37,257 nt of DNA, from contig CAJXZP010000040.1 in assembly GCA_913062955.1 (NCBI GenBank), positions 1-37,257 on the forward strand, read 5' to 3'. Positions 1 through 9,323 of this stretch are shown here, piece after piece. Source of the stretch: an uncultured Flavobacteriales bacterium. GTDB taxonomy: Bacteria > Bacteroidota > Bacteroidia > Flavobacteriales_G > Salibacteraceae. The notes under the pieces were generated by a model. The model made no database searches, was not told the origin of the DNA, and saw nothing but the letters and a program-made list of their open reading frames with translations. How positions within the stretch are numbered: position 1 is the first letter of the stretch; every line of letters begins with the position of its first letter. A program made the position numbers and the translations under genes.

Positions 1-2123
1 ATATGAGTAAAAACGCGAATGATCATGATGGTGGAATGGATGGTGAGAAACTGAATGTTTCCGCGAATTATGGGAAATCAATTGGTAAAAATGGTGGGTT
101 TATTAATTTCACGGGTTCTGTAGCGCTAAGAAAATCGGCTTCCAGAGCGAAAGACTATACAGGCAACATTTTTCAAGCCTTTCACGGTGCAGAGAGAGTA
201 TTTGCTGCAGGTGGTGGAAATGTAAGTAATATGGGGTTAGCAGATTATCAAGCTGCGGGTTCGGGGTTGTCTTACCTTTCGGATGGTGATAAACAGGTTC
301 TTGCAGACGCGTCTGCGGGTACTTCAGGAGGTGATTCTACCATTCAATCTATTTTGGGTCAACAAGCGAGTGATGATGAATTAGGGGCTAGAGGAATGAC
401 TCGTAAAGATTTTAGATTTAGAGTAGGACAATCCAAATTGAGAGAAGGAAAATTCTTTGGGAATTTTTCTTTACCTATTGGTGAAAAAGCATCGGTTTAC
501 GCTTTTGGAGGTATGTCTTATCGTCAAGGGTTGGCGGCTGGTTTTTACAGACGTCCGGCTCAAACAGATGGTCGTGCAAATACCCCAGCATTTCCAAATG
601 GGTTCTTACCAGAAATTGGTTCGGATATCACGGATCAATCTTTTGCCTTCGGTATTAAAGGGGAATCCAATGGGTGGAATATCGATTTCTCTAACACTTT
701 TGGACGAAATCAATTTGCCTACACCGTGTATAACTCAAGTAATGGTACCATGGGATTAGCCACTCCTCGTGAGTTTGATGCGGGAGCAAATACCTTTACC
801 CAAAATACATCTAATTTGGATTTTAGTAAGTTTTATAAAGAAACTTTACATGGAATGAATATTGCTTTCGGTGCGGAGTATCGAGTGGAGAACTTTGCTA
901 TTTCAGCAGGTGAGGAATCTTCTTATTCGAGTTATGATGTAAACGGGAACTTGGTGACTTCAACAACTCCAGATTCTTTAAAAGTTAAAAATAATTTTTA
1001 TGGAAATAATTTAGGTGGAAGCTCTCAAGTGTTTGCTGGGTTTAATCCTAGAAACGTAATTAGTAAAAACCGGAATAGTGTAGCGGGTTATTTAGATATT
1101 GAATTAGATGTAACCAAAAAGTGGATTGTTAATGGCGCATTACGTATGGAGAGTTATTCCGATTTTGGGGAAACGGTAAATTATAAATTAGCGACTCGAT
1201 ATAAAATTGCGAATGCACTTTCTATTCGTGGAGCATTTAATACGGGGTTTAGAGCACCTTCTTTGCATCAGAAGTTTTTTAGTAGAAGCTCAACTATTTT
1301 TGATGAAAATGGCAATGTGCAAGAAGTCGGAACTTTTGCGAATAATAGTCGTACCGCTGATTTATTAGGGATTCCAGAATTAAAACAAGAAACGTCTACG
1401 GATTTTAGTTTTGGTATTGGAGGTAAAATTTCTAATGCTAATTTATCCTATACAGTGGATGTTTATCAGGTGGATATTAAAGATAGAATCGTGTATACAG
1501 GAGGATTTACACCCGGGGATGATCCAGAGTTACAAGCTATTTTTGATGCGGCAGGAGTTACCAAAGCTGCTTTCTTTGCCAATGCGATTGATACCCGCTC
1601 TACCGGATTAGATATTGTTATTTCTCATCGTAAACCGATTAATAAAATGATGCTGAAATCTAATTTCTCCGCTACTTTTTCTAAAACAGAGCAAGTAGGA
1701 GAGGTGAAAACAAGCGATAAATTGGCTTTGAAATCAGACACCTATTTTGGACCACGTGAAAAATTATTTTTGGAAGAAGCACGTCCACGAATGAAGTTTA
1801 ACTTGACGGAAATTTTAGATTTAAATAAATTAAGCTTTATGTTACGTTTCGTTTATTTTGGTGAGGTGACCGATCCAGATTCACATTCGGATGTAGAAGG
1901 CTTAACGGTTTATGGAGGTAAATTAATTACAGATTTATCTATTGGATATAAAGCTTCCGAAAGTTTATCCATTACCGTGGGTGCCAACAATATTTTAGAT
2001 GTTTATCCAGATGATAATAGAGTGAACTCCACTTCTGGTGATCAGTTTGTATACTCAAGACGAACCTCCCAGTTTGGCTATTCTGGTAGATATGTATTTG
2101 CGAGATTAAACTTAAAGTTATAA
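1..2123 (+). CDS. TonB-dependent receptor, C-terminal beta-barrel part (5' truncated by window edge)
   Basis: The reading frame is open from the window edge, and the 706 residues seen start inside the protein. Alternating short hydrophobic strands and loops rich in G, N, S and aromatic residues, plus phrases such as GFRAPSLHQKFF and DVYQVDIKDRIVYTGGF, are typical of the barrel of TonB-dependent receptors in Bacteroidota. The C-terminal strand ends in ARLNLKL, as expected for an outer-membrane barrel. The N-terminal signal, any carboxypeptidase-like domain and the plug are outside the window, so the first ATG seen (base 3) is not the start. Such receptors import large ligands (siderophores, vitamins, glycans, peptides) with TonB/ExbBD energy. 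No SusD partner follows, so the substrate cannot be inferred. A good terminator follows 30 bp after the stop. Confidence 0.88.
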   Translation, partial: MSKNANDHDGGMDGEKLNVSANYGKSIGKNGGFINFTGSVALRKSASRAKDYTGNIFQAFHGAERVFAAGGGNVSNMGLADYQAAGSGLSYLSDGDKQVLADASAGTSGGDSTIQSILGQQASDDELGARGMTRKDFRFRVGQSKLREGKFFGNFSLPIGEKASVYAFGGMSYRQGLAAGFYRRPAQTDGRANTPAFPNGFLPEIGSDITDQSFAFGIKGESNGWNIDFSNTFGRNQFAYTVYNSSNGTMGLATPREFDAGANTFTQNTSNLDFSKFYKETLHGMNIAFGAEYRVENFAISAGEESSYSSYDVNGNLVTSTTPDSLKVKNNFYGNNLGGSSQVFAGFNPRNVISKNRNSVAGYLDIELDVTKKWIVNGALRMESYSDFGETVNYKLATRYKIANALSIRGAFNTGFRAPSLHQKFFSRSSTIFDENGNVQEVGTFANNSRTADLLGIPELKQETSTDFSFGIGGKISNANLSYTVDVYQVDIKDRIVYTGGFTPGDDPELQAIFDAAGVTKAAFFANAIDTRSTGLDIVISHRKPINKMMLKSNFSATFSKTEQVGEVKTSDKLALKSDTYFGPREKLFLEEARPRMKFNLTEILDLNKLSFMLRFVYFGEVTDPDSHSDVEGLTVYGGKLITDLSIGYKASESLSITVGANNILDVYPDDNRVNSTSGDQFVYSRRTSQFGYSGRYVFARLNLKL

Positions 2124-2153
2124 GATATTCTAGATTAAATAAGTGAAAATAAA

Positions 2154-2187
2154 AGTCCTTACAGGTTGTCCTGTAGGGGCTTTTTTT
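2154..2187 (+). terminator. Rho-independent terminator of the TonB receptor gene
   Basis: A 12-bp stem (AGTCCTTACAGG with CCTGTAGGGGCT, with two G-T wobbles) around the loop TTGT, followed by seven T. It lies 30 bp after the receptor stop codon. Confidence 0.88.
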
Positions 2188-2307
2188 ATGGGGGAGTTTA
2201 TTATTTGATATGTTTTTGGTGTAGGTGTAAAAGTCAAATTAACGGATTTAAATTCGTTTGGGTAAGTACTTAAATTTAATTTCAGTCTCGTTCATTTTGG
2301 TATAATA

Positions 2308-2521
2308 AAGCGGACTGAACGGAGTCGGATTGTTCTCTTTCAAAACTTTGCTACGCTCGTTTTGTTGGTTGCTACATTGTTGGCCGAATCGGGGATACTC
2401 CCTTTGGTCGTGATCCCGATCGTAGTTAAAATCTCACAAAGAAAAAGAAGCTTACTCGCTATGCTCGTAATCTCTTTTTTTATTTTCTCTCATTTGCCTT
2501 GAGCTACGCTCAGATCAAATG
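2308..2521. repeat. Cluster of small hairpins with shared GCTACGCTC core in a gene-free stretch
   Basis: There is no plausible gene between the receptor terminator and tmRNA (about 340 bp). The stretch contains a run of short imperfect palindromes. At 2341-2364 arms CAAAAC/GTTTTG enclose GCTACGCTC. At 2452-2470 arms TTAC/GTAA enclose GCTATGCTC. At 2491-2521 outer arms CATTTG/CAAATG and inner arms TGAGC/GCTCA enclose TAC. A further hairpin at 2388-2420 pairs ATCGGGGAT with ATCCCGAT. Around 2315-2328 the text CTGAACGGAGTCGG resembles the REP-like motif CTGAGCGGAGTCGAA. Function is unknown: repeated intergenic elements or a structured RNA are both possible. Confidence 0.45.
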
Positions 2522-2530
2522 TTCGGGCAT

Positions 2531-2555
2531 AAAAAAAGGTCCATTCTGGACCTTC
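2531..2555 (-). terminator. Terminator of tmRNA
   Basis: Read on the minus strand, the stem AAGGTCCA / TGGACCTT with a 3-nt loop is followed by seven T. It begins about 10 nt after the tmRNA CCA end. Confidence 0.88.
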
Positions 2556-2563
2556 TTTTTCTT

Positions 2564-2960
2564 TGGTGGAGTCGGAGGGATTCGAACCCTCGTCCAAACA
2601 AGCAAACATTAATCTTTCTACAAGTTTAGTTTATGATTGGTTTTCGAAATCAAGATGGCCACAAACAGCCCACTTAAAACTTAGCTTCATTAATCTTGAA
2701 CCAGCACAGAAGCCGTACTAATCCTTACCTAACTTTATCAATACCATATTGTAACAAACCGCTAGACAAGGTTTGTTACTAGGCATCCCGTTTTCCTACC
2801 TAGTAGTGAAAATGAAGTATAATTCACTTGGTGAATTATGCAGCAAGAGCGTAATTGTTTTCGCCTGTTAAAAAAATGCGGTATTGAATTAAAGAGCTAT
2901 ACCCCAAAGCTCTACTTGCTTAAATAACGGTTGACCTCGCTGTCAAAACCAGTCGACCCC
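2564..2960 (-). ncRNA. ssrA: tmRNA (transfer-messenger RNA)
   Basis: This RNA rescues stalled ribosomes and tags the unfinished protein for proteolysis, working with SmpB. On the minus strand the 5' end GGGGTCGACTGG pairs with the 3' end CGACTCC-ACCA as a 7-bp acceptor stem with one G-U pair. The T-arm GGTTCGAATCCC is intact and the CCA is encoded. The mRNA-like part encodes GENNYALAA followed by TAA, the tag form usual in Flavobacteriia. The length is 397 nt, as expected for a one-piece tmRNA. A -7 box TACTTTTG lies about 10 nt before the 5' end and a terminator follows. Confidence 0.97.
2836..2865 (-). other. tmRNA tag-peptide reading frame (GENNYALAA)
   Basis: Nine codons and a TAA stop inside ssrA, read GGC GAA AAC AAT TAC GCT CTT GCT GCA TAA. 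The terminal ALAA is the protease-recognition end. A hairpin (AATTCAC/GTGAATT) follows immediately downstream. Confidence 0.95.
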
Positions 2961-2970
2961 GATATCACTA

Positions 2971-2978
2971 CAAAAGTA
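2971..2978 (-). promoter_or_regulatory. -7 box of the ssrA promoter
   Basis: TACTTTTG on the minus strand fits the Bacteroidota consensus TAnnTTTG and ends 10 nt before the tmRNA 5' end. No clear TTTG -33 element was seen. Confidence 0.65.
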
Positions 2979-3023
2979 ATCACTTTAACTCATTTTTGGG
3001 TGTATTTTTCATGAAGGAAATTT

Positions 3024-3031
3024 TATATTTG
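3024..3031 (+). promoter_or_regulatory. -7 box upstream of the dehydrogenase gene
   Basis: TATATTTG fits TAnnTTTG exactly and lies 25 nt before the ATG at 3057. It is divergent from the ssrA promoter. Confidence 0.55.
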
Positions 3032-3056
3032 GACACATCCAAAAATCCCGTTTATA

Positions 3057-4262
3057 ATGATAAAACTAAGTGTAATTAGAGAAGGTAAAAACCCACCAGA
3101 TATGCGTGTACCTTTAACTCCAAAGCAATGTGTAGAAATTCAACATAATCTACCTGATTTAGAGTTAACTGTACAGAAGTCGAGTGTGCGTACTTTCCCT
3201 AATTCTAGCTATTCTGATTTGGGTGTTGTTTTGAAAGATGAGGTGGTAGATGCCGATGTTTTAATTGGGGTAAAAGAAGTGCCCATGGATATGTTGGTAG
3301 AGAATAAAACCTATTTTTTCTTTTCACATACCACCAAAGAACAACCGTATAACCGTACATTATTGCAGACCTTGTTGAAAAAAAATATTCGTATGATTGA
3401 CTACGAAGGTTTAACCAATGAAGACGGGGCGCGTATTATTGGGTTTGGATATTTTGCGGGTGTAGTTGGAGCCTATAATGGGATCAAGGCGTGGGGAAAG
3501 CGTCACAAATCATTTGATTTATGCTCGGCCTTGGAATTACATAGTTTGTCTGAAATGGGTAAAGAATTGCAAAAAGCAAAATTGCCGAATATCAAAATAG
3601 TTTTAACGGGAGCCGGTAGAGTGGCATCGGGTGTAAATGATGTGTTGGAGATGATGGGAGTCAAAAAAGTAAGTCCAGAGAATTACTTGACAGAATCCTA
3701 TAACGAAATCATATATACGCAATTAAATGTAGAGGATTACAATAAACGTAAAGATGGTAAAGAAATGCCTAGAAAGGACTTCTATTCCAACTTTAGAGAA
3801 TACGAATCTAACTTTATGCGTTTTGCGAAAGTAACGGATCTATATATTGCGGGGCATTTTTACGCAGAAGACTCGCCCTTTATTTTTACGAGAGAGGATG
3901 CGAAATCACCCGAGTTTAGAATTAAGGTCATTGCCGACATTAGTTGCGATATTGATGGTCCTGTAGCCAGTACATTAAGGCCATCTACCATCGCTGATCC
4001 AATGTATGGCTACCATGCGGCTACAGAATCGGAGGTTGCTTTTGATCAAGAAGATGCCATTACCGTTATGGCGGTTGATAATTTACCGTGTGAGTTTCCA
4101 ACGGCTGCTTCTGAAGGATTTGGAAATGATATGCTGAATAAAATTTTGCCCCAATTGTTTAATAACGATAAAGGTGATATTTTGAAACGAGCGACCATTT
4201 GTGAAAACGGAAAACTAACCGATAAGTATGCCTATTTGCAAGATTTTGTGGATGGTAAGTAG
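3057..4262 (+). CDS. Saccharopine dehydrogenase / alanine dehydrogenase-family NAD(P)-dependent oxidoreductase
   Basis: A 401-aa soluble enzyme. The N-terminal RVPLTPKQ motif (about residues 18-25) is the AlaDH/PNT-type substrate-domain signature. DYEGLTNEDGARIIGFGYFAGVVGAYNG (about 115-142) resembles fungal Lys1-type saccharopine dehydrogenase. IVLTGAGRVASGVNDVLEMMGV (about 181-202) is the Rossmann nucleotide-binding turn. ADISCDIDGPVASTL and STIADPMYGY follow in the second half. Lys1 enzymes interconvert saccharopine with lysine and 2-oxoglutarate. Family membership is clear, but whether this protein acts on saccharopine, lysine or another amino acid cannot be decided from sequence. It is monocistronic, divergent from ssrA, and its stop is one base from the stop of the convergent next gene. 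Confidence 0.8.
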   Translation: MIKLSVIREGKNPPDMRVPLTPKQCVEIQHNLPDLELTVQKSSVRTFPNSSYSDLGVVLKDEVVDADVLIGVKEVPMDMLVENKTYFFFSHTTKEQPYNRTLLQTLLKKNIRMIDYEGLTNEDGARIIGFGYFAGVVGAYNGIKAWGKRHKSFDLCSALELHSLSEMGKELQKAKLPNIKIVLTGAGRVASGVNDVLEMMGVKKVSPENYLTESYNEIIYTQLNVEDYNKRKDGKEMPRKDFYSNFREYESNFMRFAKVTDLYIAGHFYAEDSPFIFTREDAKSPEFRIKVIADISCDIDGPVASTLRPSTIADPMYGYHAATESEVAFDQEDAITVMAVDNLPCEFPTAASEGFGNDMLNKILPQLFNNDKGDILKRATICENGKLTDKYAYLQDFVDGK

Positions 4263-4263
4263 G

Positions 4264-4974
4264 TTAGAGATCTACTCGTTGTTCTTCAAAACGAATGTAA
4301 AAAAGTGGGGTAATTTTACCGGCTTCAATTTCTTTATCGATATACGGAAATAACTCGGGCCAAAAACTTTGGTTGGGATAACTATCTATTTGGCCTAGTA
4401 AAAAGAAGTAGGCGGAATTAAAGGCATTTCCTGTTTTTGAATAAGTCGGATATCCATTTGTTTTTACGTGATGCATGAAACTTTCAAAAAGTGTTTCATC
4501 TGTCTTAATATCACTATTAGGGTCCTTTTGCTGACGTATGTAATTTTCATTCGCAATAGAGTCGATACAGTTCCTGAAATTGGTGTCAATGGATGCTAAA
4601 TGAATTGCTTGTAAAGAATCTTGTTTGAGTAGGAGATCTTGATAGCTTTTTGAATTGTAATAGGGGGTAAGATGGTCTACCGTAATATAATTTGGATCCC
4701 ATCCTTTGGTGAATCCTTTTTCTAAATAATAAGAAATTTTATCATAGTTACCCGTACTATAAACGGTCATGGCGATGGATATGTAAATGCCAGGATCAAA
4801 ATCAATAAGGGATAAAGCGGAATCGTAATATATTATTGCGGAGTCATATTGGTTTTGGGCGGAATGAGTTCTTGCGCTAGTGACTAGTTCGTTATAGGTG
4901 CGGTATTTTTCTATTTGCGAAAAGCCAGTAAAGTTCGCCCCTATTAGAAATAGGGTTAATATGTATTTTGTCAT
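4264..4974 (-). CDS. Secreted TPR-like protein of unknown function
   Basis: 236 aa with a cleavable Sec signal (MTKYILTLFLIGANFTGFSQ, cut likely after FSQ). No lipobox cysteine is present. Residues about 25-110 look like tetratricopeptide helices (TARTHSAQNQYDSAIIYYDSAL, then YSTGNYDKISYYLEKGF), with the spacing of a TPR pair. The C-terminal half has no motif I recognise. The product probably sits in the periplasm or the outer part of the envelope. It converges with the dehydrogenase gene, with a one-base gap and no obvious shared terminator. Confidence 0.6.
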   Translation of the reverse strand: MTKYILTLFLIGANFTGFSQIEKYRTYNELVTSARTHSAQNQYDSAIIYYDSALSLIDFDPGIYISIAMTVYSTGNYDKISYYLEKGFTKGWDPNYITVDHLTPYYNSKSYQDLLLKQDSLQAIHLASIDTNFRNCIDSIANENYIRQQKDPNSDIKTDETLFESFMHHVKTNGYPTYSKTGNAFNSAYFFLLGQIDSYPNQSFWPELFPYIDKEIEAGKITPLFYIRFEEQRVDL

Positions 4975-5022
4975 AAATAGGAAATGAATGGATTAAGGAA
5001 ACTGAATTTTGATGACCGTATT

Positions 5023-5583
5023 TTAATTCGGGTAACGAAAACAATCTATAGTATGATCATTTACCAGGCCACTCGCTTGCATGTGAGCATACATGATGGT
5101 ACTGCCACAAAACTTGAATCCACGCTTTTTTAGGTCTTTACTTAAAGCATCACTTTCTTTGGTGGTTGCAGGAACCTCGCTACTCTGTTTCCAATGATTA
5201 ACAATGGGGGTATTATTTACAAACTGCCAGATATAGGTATCAAAGGAGCCAAATTCTTTTTGAACTTCTAGGAATAGTTTGGCGTTTGTAACCGCACCAT
5301 TTATTTTGAGTTTATTCCGAATTACTCCGGGATCCAGTAGAATACTATCAATTTGTAGAGAGGTGAATTGGGCGACTTTCTCTACCTCAAAATTGGCGAA
5401 TGCTTTTCTATACCCTTCTCTACGTTTTAAAATGGTGGCCCAGCTTAATCCTGCTTGCGCACCTTCTAGTATTAAAAACTCAAAATGGACTTTATCGTCA
5501 TGTACGGGAACTCCCCATTCTGTATCGTGATATTCCTGGTAAGCCTCAAACTGGTTAGTGGCCCATTGGCATCTCCTTTTCAT
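5023..5583 (-). CDS. tag: DNA-3-methyladenine glycosylase I
   Basis: A 186-aa base-excision repair enzyme that removes 3-methyladenine from alkylated DNA. Zinc ligands expected from E. coli Tag are all present: Cys5 and His19 at the N-terminus (RRCQW...YHDTEWG) and His177 and Cys181 near the end (NDHTIDCFRY). The core motifs LILEGAQAGLSWATILKRREGYR and KLKINGAVTNAKLF match the helix-hairpin-helix glycosylase fold. Length equals the family norm. The near-consensus box TACCTTTT lies only 4 nt before the ATG, so the mRNA may be leaderless. Confidence 0.95.
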   Translation of the reverse strand: MKRRCQWATNQFEAYQEYHDTEWGVPVHDDKVHFEFLILEGAQAGLSWATILKRREGYRKAFANFEVEKVAQFTSLQIDSILLDPGVIRNKLKINGAVTNAKLFLEVQKEFGSFDTYIWQFVNNTPIVNHWKQSSEVPATTKESDALSKDLKKRGFKFCGSTIMYAHMQASGLVNDHTIDCFRYPN

Positions 5584-5620
5584 GGAGAAAAGGTACGGAT
5601 TTCAAATTATTGGAAAAAGA

Positions 5621-5667
5621 AATAGCCGTCCATTAACCAAAAAAAAATTTTGTAGCGGACGGCTATT
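5621..5667 (-). terminator. Terminator of rpoD
   Basis: Arms AATAGCCGTCC and GGACGGCTATT are perfectly complementary over 11 bp, with a 25-nt loop that itself carries an A/T run. It lies 15 bp after the rpoD stop; in the minus direction T-rich sequence follows. Confidence 0.75.
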
Positions 5668-5681
5668 CCCCAATTTATTAT

Positions 5682-6551
5682 TTATCCTAAATAAGGACGC
5701 AATTGGTGACTGCGGGAGGATGTTTTTAATCTTCTGATTGCCTTTTCCTTGATTTGGCGAACACGTTCTCGTGTTAATCCATACATACCGCCAATTTCTT
5801 CTAAGGTATGTGCCGTTCTGGACTCTAAACCAAAGTATAAACTCAATACATCCGACTCTCGTTTGGCAAGAGTGGAAAGGGAACGTTTAATTTCTTGTTT
5901 TAATGATTCTGTTATTAATTTTTGATCTGGATTGGCCTCATCATTTTCTTGATACAAATCGTACATGCTACGGTCATCTCCGCCATCGCCAACCAGGGGT
6001 GCGTCCATGGATACATGACGTTGGTTATTTCGCAAAGAGCTTTTTACGTCCTTTATCGAAATATCCATGATTTCTGAAATCTCAAAAGCGGTAGGAGCAC
6101 GCTCCATATCTTGTTCTAATTTTGAAAATACCTGATTGATTTTGGATATAGTACCAATTTTGTTTAACGGTAAACGTACAATACGTGATTGTTCTGCTAA
6201 TGCCTGAAGAATAGATTGACGAATCCACCATACCGCGTAAGAGATAAATTTAAATCCACGAGTTTCATCAAATTTCTTTGCGGCTTTAATGAGTCCTAAA
6301 TTACCTTCATTAATTAAATCAGGCAATGTTAATCCTTGGTTTTGGTATTGTTTAGCTACAGAAACAACAAAGCGTAAATTTGCTCTAGTCATTTTGTCTA
6401 GGGCTTCTTTATCCCCCGCTCTAATAAGTTGTGCGAGTTCTACTTCTTCCTCCGCTGTAATTAAGCTTAACCTTCCAATTTCTTGAAGGTATTTCTCCAA
6501 AGAGGCCGTTTCACGATTCGTGATTTGTTTCGTTATACGTAATTGTCTCAT
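5682..6551 (-). CDS. rpoD: Primary RNA polymerase sigma factor (sigma-70, Bacteroidota short form)
   Basis: 289 aa, the compact primary sigma usual in Bacteroidota, without the long region 1.1 or non-conserved region. Region 1.2 is [24 protein letters not shown]. Region 2 contains [37 protein letters not shown] (about 85-120), including the -10 recognition helix. Region 3 is around [23 protein letters not shown]. Region 4.2 is [27 protein letters not shown] (about 245-272). It directs RNA polymerase to the TAnnTTTG/TTTG promoters seen across this window. It lies just downstream of the pnp terminator and has its own terminator, so it is probably transcribed alone. Confidence 0.96.
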   Translation of the reverse strand: MRQLRITKQITNRETASLEKYLQEIGRLSLITAEEEVELAQLIRAGDKEALDKMTRANLRFVVSVAKQYQNQGLTLPDLINEGNLGLIKAAKKFDETRGFKFISYAVWWIRQSILQALAEQSRIVRLPLNKIGTISKINQVFSKLEQDMERAPTAFEISEIMDISIKDVKSSLRNNQRHVSMDAPLVGDGGDDRSMYDLYQENDEANPDQKLITESLKQEIKRSLSTLAKRESDVLSLYFGLESRTAHTLEEIGGMYGLTRERVRQIKEKAIRRLKTSSRSHQLRPYLG

Positions 6552-6651
6552 AACTTGGTATTTTAAGTTTTTCTCAATTCGGGCAAGAAGTTGATTGAAA
6601 CGGTATCAAGCTGTAAACCCTATATACCATTAACTAATCATGTATACGAAA

Positions 6652-6689
6652 AAAGCCACCAAGAGGTTTGGTGGCTTTCAAAAAAAAAT
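6652..6689 (-). terminator. Terminator of pnp
   Basis: A 10-bp stem AAAGCCACCA/TGGTGGCTTT with a 7-nt loop. Read on the minus strand it is preceded by a long A/T run and followed by T; the flanking runs make it potentially bidirectional. Confidence 0.85.
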
Positions 6690-6704
6690 ATATAAAAGTG
6701 ATAA

Positions 6705-8819
6705 CTACACTTTTTCAGGCTTCTCTAGCAGTACTTTACGAGATAGTCTTAGCTTTCCTGTTTTTGGATCTAAACCAATTAGTTTTACTTCAATTTCTTG
6801 ACCTACTTCTAAATGATCTTCTGCTTTGTCTACTCTGTCCCATGCAATTTCAGAAATATGTAGTAAGCCATCTTTTCCAGGAATAATTTCAACGAATGCA
6901 CCATATGCAGCCACCGCTTTTACTTTTCCTTTGTAGATCTCACCTACTTCTGGTACCGCTACAATTCCTTTAATACGAGCCATTGCTGCATTTAAAGAAT
7001 TTACGTTACTTGCAAATACTTCAACAACACCTTGGTTATTGATCTCTTCAATAACGATAGTCGTTTCCGTTTCCGCTTGGATTTCTTGAATGATTTTTCC
7101 TCCAGGGCCTATAATTGCTCCAATCATATCTTTCGGAATAGTGATGGATTCAATACGAGGGGCATTTGGTTTTAACTCTTCGTTTCCTGAAGTTAACGTT
7201 TTTGCCATCTCATCCGCAATGTATAAACGACCTGCTTTGGCTTGTTCTAAAGCTTTCTTAAGAACTTCCATTTTTAAACCGTCTACTTTGATGTCCATTT
7301 GACATGCTGTGATTCCATCAGCAGTACCGGTAATCTTAAAGTCCATATCACCTAAAGCATCTTCATCACCTAGGATATCTGAAAGAACTGCCCAGTTATC
7401 ATCCGATCCGTAAATAAGACCCATAGCGATTCCTGAAACAGGTTTCTTCATTTTTACACCGGCATCCATTAATGCAAGAGAACCTGCACATACAGTAGCC
7501 ATGGAAGAAGAACCATTCGATTCTAAAATATCAGAAACAACTCTAATTGTATACGGGAAATTATCGGGTAACATTGGTAATAAAGCTCTTAAAGCTAAGT
7601 TACCATGACCAATTTCTCTTCTACTTACACTTCTAATAGGACGAGCTTCTCCGGTAGAGAATGGTGGGAAGTTATAGTGCAACATGAATTTTTGAGAGCC
7701 TTTCATAAAAGCACCATCAATATTTTGAGCATCTAACTTAGTACCTAAAGTAACCGAAGTTAACGATTGTGTTTCCCCACGAGTAAATACCGCAGAACCA
7801 TGAGTTCCTGGTAAATATCCTACTTCACTCCAAATGTCACGAACATCTGTAGTGGCACGGCCATCTAAACGAGTTCCTTTTTCAAGAACTACGTTACGAA
7901 CCGCTTTCTTCATTACTGTTTTGAAGTATTGGTTGATCATGAAGTTGTTGTCTGAAACAAACTCTTCCCCTAATCCTTCTTTGATTTCATCTTTGATTGC
8001 CTTAAATGCCGCAGATCTTTCTTCTTTAGCAGAAGCTACAGAAGCAATCGCATATAATTTATCGTACGCTTTCGCTTCGATATCTTTTAGCAAATCTTCA
8101 TCTGATTTTTCGTGGCAATAATCTCTTTTTACTGCCGCTTTCTCTACTTGAGCAGCTAAAGCAACTTGAGCTTCACATTGAACTTTGATCGACTCATGTG
8201 CAGCAGCAATAGCTTCGATCATTTCATCTTCCGAAATTTCTTTCATCTCACCTTCAACCATCATGATGTTTTCTGCAGTACCTGCAACCATCATATCGAT
8301 ATCCGCTTTTTCTAACTCAACATTTGTTGGGTTAATCACCATTTTGCCATCTATTCTAGCTACTCTACATTCGGATACAGGACCCGCAAATGGAATATCA
8401 GAAACTGCAAGTGCAGCGGATGCTGCCAAACATGCTAAAGCATCTGGCATAGTTTTTAAATCAGAAGATATTAATTGTACAAATACTTGCGTATTCGCAT
8501 GGAAATCTGAAGGGAATAATGGGCGTAAGGCACGGTCAATTAAACGAGCTGTTAAAATCTCACTTTCTGATGGACGCGCTTCTCTTTTGAAAAATCCACC
8601 AGGAAAACTTCCTGTAGCTGGATATTTTTCACGATATTCTACCGTTAAAGGTAAAAAGTCCATATCATCTTTTGCTTCTTTGTCACTTACTACAGTGGCT
8701 AAAAGCATGGTGTCACCTTGACGTAAAACAACAGAACCATCTGCTTGTTTTGCTAGTTTACCTGTTTCTAAAACGATTTCTTGTCCGGCCGTTTTAAACC
8801 TTTGTTCAATAACTTTCAT
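6705..8819 (-). CDS. pnp: Polyribonucleotide nucleotidyltransferase (PNPase)
   Basis: A 704-aa 3'-to-5' phosphorolytic exoribonuclease for mRNA decay. The order is RNase PH domain 1 (about 10-140, with [13 protein letters not shown] and [28 protein letters not shown]), an all-helical linker, RNase PH domain 2 (about 315-480, with [35 protein letters not shown] and [19 protein letters not shown]), a KH domain with the loop IIGPGG (about residue 571), and an S1 domain from about 630 ([20 protein letters not shown]). The [10 protein letters not shown] segment carries acidic residues typical of the active site. It follows rpsO on the minus strand, the common rpsO-pnp order, but a strong terminator lies between them. 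Confidence 0.98.
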   Translation of the reverse strand: MKVIEQRFKTAGQEIVLETGKLAKQADGSVVLRQGDTMLLATVVSDKEAKDDMDFLPLTVEYREKYPATGSFPGGFFKREARPSESEILTARLIDRALRPLFPSDFHANTQVFVQLISSDLKTMPDALACLAASAALAVSDIPFAGPVSECRVARIDGKMVINPTNVELEKADIDMMVAGTAENIMMVEGEMKEISEDEMIEAIAAAHESIKVQCEAQVALAAQVEKAAVKRDYCHEKSDEDLLKDIEAKAYDKLYAIASVASAKEERSAAFKAIKDEIKEGLGEEFVSDNNFMINQYFKTVMKKAVRNVVLEKGTRLDGRATTDVRDIWSEVGYLPGTHGSAVFTRGETQSLTSVTLGTKLDAQNIDGAFMKGSQKFMLHYNFPPFSTGEARPIRSVSRREIGHGNLALRALLPMLPDNFPYTIRVVSDILESNGSSSMATVCAGSLALMDAGVKMKKPVSGIAMGLIYGSDDNWAVLSDILGDEDALGDMDFKITGTADGITACQMDIKVDGLKMEVLKKALEQAKAGRLYIADEMAKTLTSGNEELKPNAPRIESITIPKDMIGAIIGPGGKIIQEIQAETETTIVIEEINNQGVVEVFASNVNSLNAAMARIKGIVAVPEVGEIYKGKVKAVAAYGAFVEIIPGKDGLLHISEIAWDRVDKAEDHLEVGQEIEVKLIGLDPKTGKLRLSRKVLLEKPEKV

Positions 8820-8927
8820 AGTGTATCTAATTGCGGGCTCTAACCCAGTGTTTATAATAGCACGCCCAATATAGGCGATTTTTGTATGCGTAATGTAAAT
8901 CGAATTCTCCGAGCGAAAAATTGAAGT

Positions 8928-8965
8928 AAAAAAAAAGGCAATTGAAAATCAACCGCCTTTTTTTT
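8928..8965 (-). terminator. Terminator/attenuator after rpsO
   Basis: A 15-bp stem with two G-T wobbles (AAAAAAGGCGGTTGA pairing with TCAATTGCCTTTTTT) and a T run, starting right at the rpsO stop. It separates rpsO from pnp. Confidence 0.85.
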
Positions 8966-8970
8966 AATTT

Positions 8971-9240
8971 TTACTTTCTTAATCCAAGCTCTTTTACAAT
9001 TGCTCTGTAACGAAGAACGTCAATTTTAATTAAGTAATCTAAAAGACTTCGTCTTTTACCTACTAAATTCATTAACGCTCTTTGCGTGTTGTAATCTTTT
9101 CTGTTTTTTTTCAAATGCCCAGTTAGGTGAGCAATTCTGAATGTGAAGATTGCGATTTGAGCTTCAGATGAACCAGTGTTTGCTTCTGATCCTCCATGCT
9201 TGGTAAAAAATTCTTTTTTCTTTTCAGCTGATAAATACAT
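8971..9240 (-). CDS. rpsO: 30S ribosomal protein S15
   Basis: 89 aa, the standard length. The family motifs NTGSSEAQIAIFTFRIAHLTGHLKKNRKDYNTQRALMNLVGKRRSLLDYL and YRAIVKELGLRK are complete. S15 is an early 16S rRNA-binding protein of the small subunit. It has its own -7 box 47 bp upstream and a terminator directly downstream. Confidence 0.98.
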   Translation of the reverse strand: MYLSAEKKKEFFTKHGGSEANTGSSEAQIAIFTFRIAHLTGHLKKNRKDYNTQRALMNLVGKRRSLLDYLIKIDVLRYRAIVKELGLRK

Positions 9241-9287
9241 TCCAATATTGTTTTTAATGATTTTTATGTATCGAAAAATTCGAGCGG

Positions 9288-9295
9288 CAAATATA
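9288..9295 (-). promoter_or_regulatory. -7 box of the rpsO promoter
   Basis: TATATTTG on the minus strand, 47 nt before the rpsO ATG and after the accD stop. A short inverted repeat (AGCAT/GTGCT) sits just upstream. Confidence 0.55.
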
Positions 9296-9323
9296 GCACT
9301 ATTAATGCTATAGTTGACCGATT

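Noticed and set aside
2190-2530. Eroded gene between the TonB receptor and tmRNA
   Set aside because: All frames are short and no protein motif was seen; the hairpins explain the visible structure better.
2578-2600. tRNA-like T-arm (GGTTCGAATCCC on the minus strand) as a separate tRNA gene
   Set aside because: It is the T-arm of tmRNA; the acceptor partner is about 390 nt away, and the tag frame and terminator confirm ssrA.
8185-8721. 178-codon open frame on the plus strand inside pnp
   Set aside because: It is antisense to a clearly coding, highly conserved gene and has the low-complexity composition of a shadow frame (rich in S, A, I).
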